A DNA stretch of 64,000 nucleotides from Phocoena phocoena (lineage: Eukaryota; Chordata; Mammalia; Artiodactyla; Phocoenidae): contig NC_089230.1 in assembly GCF_963924675.1 (NCBI RefSeq), forward strand, positions 73,337,223-73,401,222, given 5' to 3'. Of the stretch, positions 61,545 through 64,000 are shown piece by piece; the first letter of the stretch is position 1; every line of letters begins with the position of its first letter. The notes under the pieces are model-generated. The model did not search any database, was not told the DNA's origin, and saw nothing but the letters and a program-made list of their open reading frames with translations. A program made the translations under genes and the position numbers.

Positions 61545-63212
61545 CACTGACTTTATTTTAAAACTTTTACTCTTTAACATTGTGTTGGTGATATTAGCTA
61601 ATGCAATTAAACAAAAGAAAGCAATTACAGTCATAAGAATTAGAAAGGAAGAAATAAAGCTCTTAGAGGGTGATATGATTCTATATCAAGGAAATCCAAA
61701 AGTATCCAGGAAAAAACAACTGCAGACAATAAAACAATTTATTAAATTAGCAAGTTATGTAGAGGTTATTATTTTTTAGTATACAATCAAAAATCACTTA
61801 GAATGTATTGTGAAAGGGAATACCCTTTATAATAAATAGCAAGAGAGAGAGGGGATACATAAACTTAACAAGAAATGTCCAAAACTTGTATGAGGAAAAT
61901 TGTAAAAGAGACCACAAAAGTTGCCATAAACAAAAAGTTTTCTTATCTTTTGGATAAGAAAGCTAAAAATCATAAAAATTCCAGTTATCCCTAAATTAAT
62001 GTATAAACCCAATAAAATAAAATAATAGAAATACCATCAGACTTTGTTTTGTTTTCAGCCAGACAAGTTGATTTACAAAATTCAAATGAAACAAATGAAA
62101 TTAGGGGAACCCTGAAAAATAAAAGAAATCAGGGGAGAGACTAGACCTATCAGCTATTAAAGTGTATTAAGCTACTGTATGTAGGCCCGTGAACCATGGC
62201 CGCTGAGCCTGCGCGTCCGGAGCCTGTGCTCCACAACAGGGGAGGCCACAACAGTGAGAGACCCGCGTACTGCAAAAAAAAAAAAAAAAAAAAAAAAGTA
62301 TGGGACTGACCCATGAATGGACAGACCATTGGAATTCAGTAGAAATAGACCTGATCTCATATGGAAATAGAATATATATAATAAAGGTGGCCTCTCAAAT
62401 CAGGAAATACAGAATTTATAATAATTTGTGTTGGGATAATGGGACAGATACAAGGGAAAAGAGAAAATTTTAATCTTCACATCCTGCACTATATACATTC
62501 CAAATGGATCAGAGGTTTTAAAAAAAATATGAGTGAATTCTTCCATCACCTTGGAGTGCGGCAAATTTTTCTATGACTCAAAATCTAGAAGCAATAAGGA
62601 GAAAGAATGACGAATTTGATTATATTAACAAAAATAACTTTTGAACAACAAAAGAGCATCATAAGGTAAAAAAGAATAACTATGAAAACTCTTCGTAAAT
62701 TAAACCACAGACAAAGGCTAACAACCTTAATGTATGAAAATCTACAGAGAAGAAGGCTAACAACGCTATAGAAAAATGGACTAAAGATATTCACACGTAT
62801 TCCATAGGGACAGAAATGCAAAGAACGCTTAAACATATAAAAAGGTGTTCAGTCTCACTCCTGATAAAATAGATGCAAGATAAAACTCCTCTGAGTTTTA
62901 TTAGATTGGCAAAAACCCAAAAGTTTGGCAACATATTTTCCAGATGAAACTGGGGGGAAATGAGAAATCTCATACCATGCTGGAATGCAAAATGGTACAA
63001 TCCCGATGCAGGAGAATGTGACAAAATACAAGTGCATTTCCTTTTTGTTGCAGCAATCCCACTTCTAGAAATTTATTCCAGTGACACATTGGCCAAAAAT
63101 GAAAGGACGTATATATACAAGACTATTCAATGTAGTATTATTTGTACTGTTAGTAACATGAATGAATGAATGAAAGAAATAAAGAAACAACCTAAATGCC
63201 CATCCATATGTG
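61545..63212 (+). repeat. L1M relic, ORF2 to 3' side, with two SINEs
   Basis: Sense ORF2 text: GCTAATGCAATTAAACAAAA, then GGTGATATGATTCTATATCA, TGGGACTGACCCATGAATGG, CAAAAGTTTGGCAACATATT, CAGCAATCCCACTTCTAGAA. The conserved RT motif area is recognisable only in translation (GDMILYQGNPK), with several stops. Continues past 63585. Confidence 0.82.
62184..62300 (+). mobile_element. CHR SINE, short form, 5'-truncated
   Basis: Begins within the element at GTAGGCCCGTGAACCATGG and ends GCGTACTGCAAAAAAA with an A-run of about 24. The tRNA-like head is missing. Inserted in the L1M relic. Confidence 0.9.
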
Positions 63213-63222
63213 GTGCATTCTT

Positions 63223-63576
63223 TTTTAAAATATTTATTTAATTAATTTATTTTTGGCTGCGTTGGGTCTTCATGGCTGCACGTGGGCTTTCTCTAGTTGT
63301 GGTGAGCGGGGGCTACTCTTCGTTGTGGTGCACGGGCTTCTCATTGCAGTGGCTTCTCTTGTTGCGGTGCATGGGCTCTAGGCACGCAGGCTTCCGTAGT
63401 TGTGGTGCACAGGCTCAGTAGTTGTGGCTTGCGGGCTCTAGAGAGCAGGCTCAGTAGTTGTGGTGCAGGGGCTTAGTTGCTCCGCGGCACGTGGGATCTT
63501 CCCGGACCAGGGCTCAAACCCGTGTCCCCTGCATTGACAGGTGGACTCCTAACCACTGCGCCACCAGGAAAGTCCC
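63223..63576 (-). mobile_element. CHR SINE, long form, in the L1M relic
   Basis: Reverse: TATTTTTGGCTGCGTTGGGT to CCACCAGGAAAGTCCC. Flanks TGCATTCTT at 63214-63222 and 63577-63585 match perfectly. The L1M text resumes after it (AAGAACCATACGACTGTAAA). Confidence 0.94.
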
Positions 63577-64000
63577 TGCATTCTTGCAATTAAGAACCAT
63601 ACGACTGTAAAATGTGAGGAAACTTTTTGGTGAAGAAAACTATGTACAGTATGCCCTGGTGAAGAAAATTGTATATAGTATTCTATCATTTATTGAAGAA
63701 TGGTTAGAATATGAATATATTTGCTTATATTTTAAAAAGTCAAAGGATAAAACATAAAAACCTTAAATAACATATAAAAGGAGGAAGAGAAGAGGGTGAG
63801 TAGAGTAAGGGTAGAAGTTAGACTTTTAAAAATCTACCAGATTTCATAGATCTTGTGCACATAATTTACATAATTATAAGACAAAATACAATTTTAAAAA
63901 GCCATCCCTAAAAATCCATGGGCGGGGGGGCACCTAAGTGCACATATACTGTTGGTAGCATAAACATATGAAGAGGAAGCGCTCCAGTGACTTTAAAATA

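Larger units (their letters stand above)
33176..64000 (+). other. UBE3D: UBE3D intron, at least 30.8 kb (right end outside window)
   Basis: Follows the donor at 33175. The missing C-terminal ~50 residues were looked for by eye and not found, so I treat the rest of the window as intron. Unidentified stretches over 300 bp, where I see no gene: 36370-37490, 37720-38550, 40640-42370, 48610-50190, 53660-54350, 54600-55640, 55790-58440, 58870-59260 and 59490-60620. The possibility that the last exon is here but overlooked is small but real. Confidence 0.75.

Noticed and set aside
408..63576. tRNA-like heads in 16 of the SINEs
   Set aside because: They retain A/B-box-like sequence but not a foldable tRNA cloverleaf with anticodon arm; they are SINE promoters, not tRNA genes.
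1..64000. CRISPR arrays, operons, phage or other mobile defence systems
   Set aside because: No regularly spaced repeats and no prokaryote-like coding density; the window is mammalian intronic DNA.

Overview
The window is mammalian nuclear DNA, most likely from a cetacean (whale or dolphin). The main evidence is 18 copies of CHR-type SINEs (tRNA-Glu-derived) spread through it, most still flanked by readable target-site duplications. Nine are a short form (about 210 bp) that I associate with toothed whales, six a long form (about 290-365 bp) and three a short 125-140 bp form. There are no prokaryotic features such as operons, CRISPR arrays or phage genes.

One gene can be supported: UBE3D (HECT-like E3 ubiquitin ligase, PF09814 family), on the + strand. 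Six internal coding exons are visible at 3247-3337, 13868-14099, 20028-20097, 28297-28366, 29605-29713 and 33012-33175. All have AG acceptors and GT donors, their phases chain without a break, and together they encode about 245 residues. From memory of the human protein (about 389 residues) they cover roughly residue 92 to 337. The first exon(s), encoding the N-terminal ~90 residues, must lie upstream of base 1. The C-terminal ~50 residues were not found in 33176-64000, so they probably lie beyond the right edge, making the last visible intron more than 30.8 kb long.

Layout: 1-3246 is intron with an old LINE relic and one SINE. 3.2-33.2 kb holds the six exons, with introns full of SINEs, MIR, L2, L1 and ORF1-only LINE relics. 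33.2-42.4 kb is intron made largely of old L1 debris in which an MLT1-type LTR, a small DNA transposon and a MER20-like element are embedded. 42.38-48.61 kb is a long 5'-truncated L1 on the - strand with recognisable but broken ORF1 and ORF2. 48.6-64 kb is intron with further L1, L2, MIR, LTR and hAT relics.

Nearly every open reading frame over 60 codons is either an antisense shadow of a SINE or L1, or chance. I found no novel gene system. The items most worth checking are small structural events: a Pol III B-box duplication in one SINE, a perfect 13-bp inverted repeat with a 1-nt loop that looks like a template-switch mutation, a G-rich tract about 200 bp after an exon, nested transposon insertions, and a possible one-codon difference at the end of the last visible UBE3D exon.
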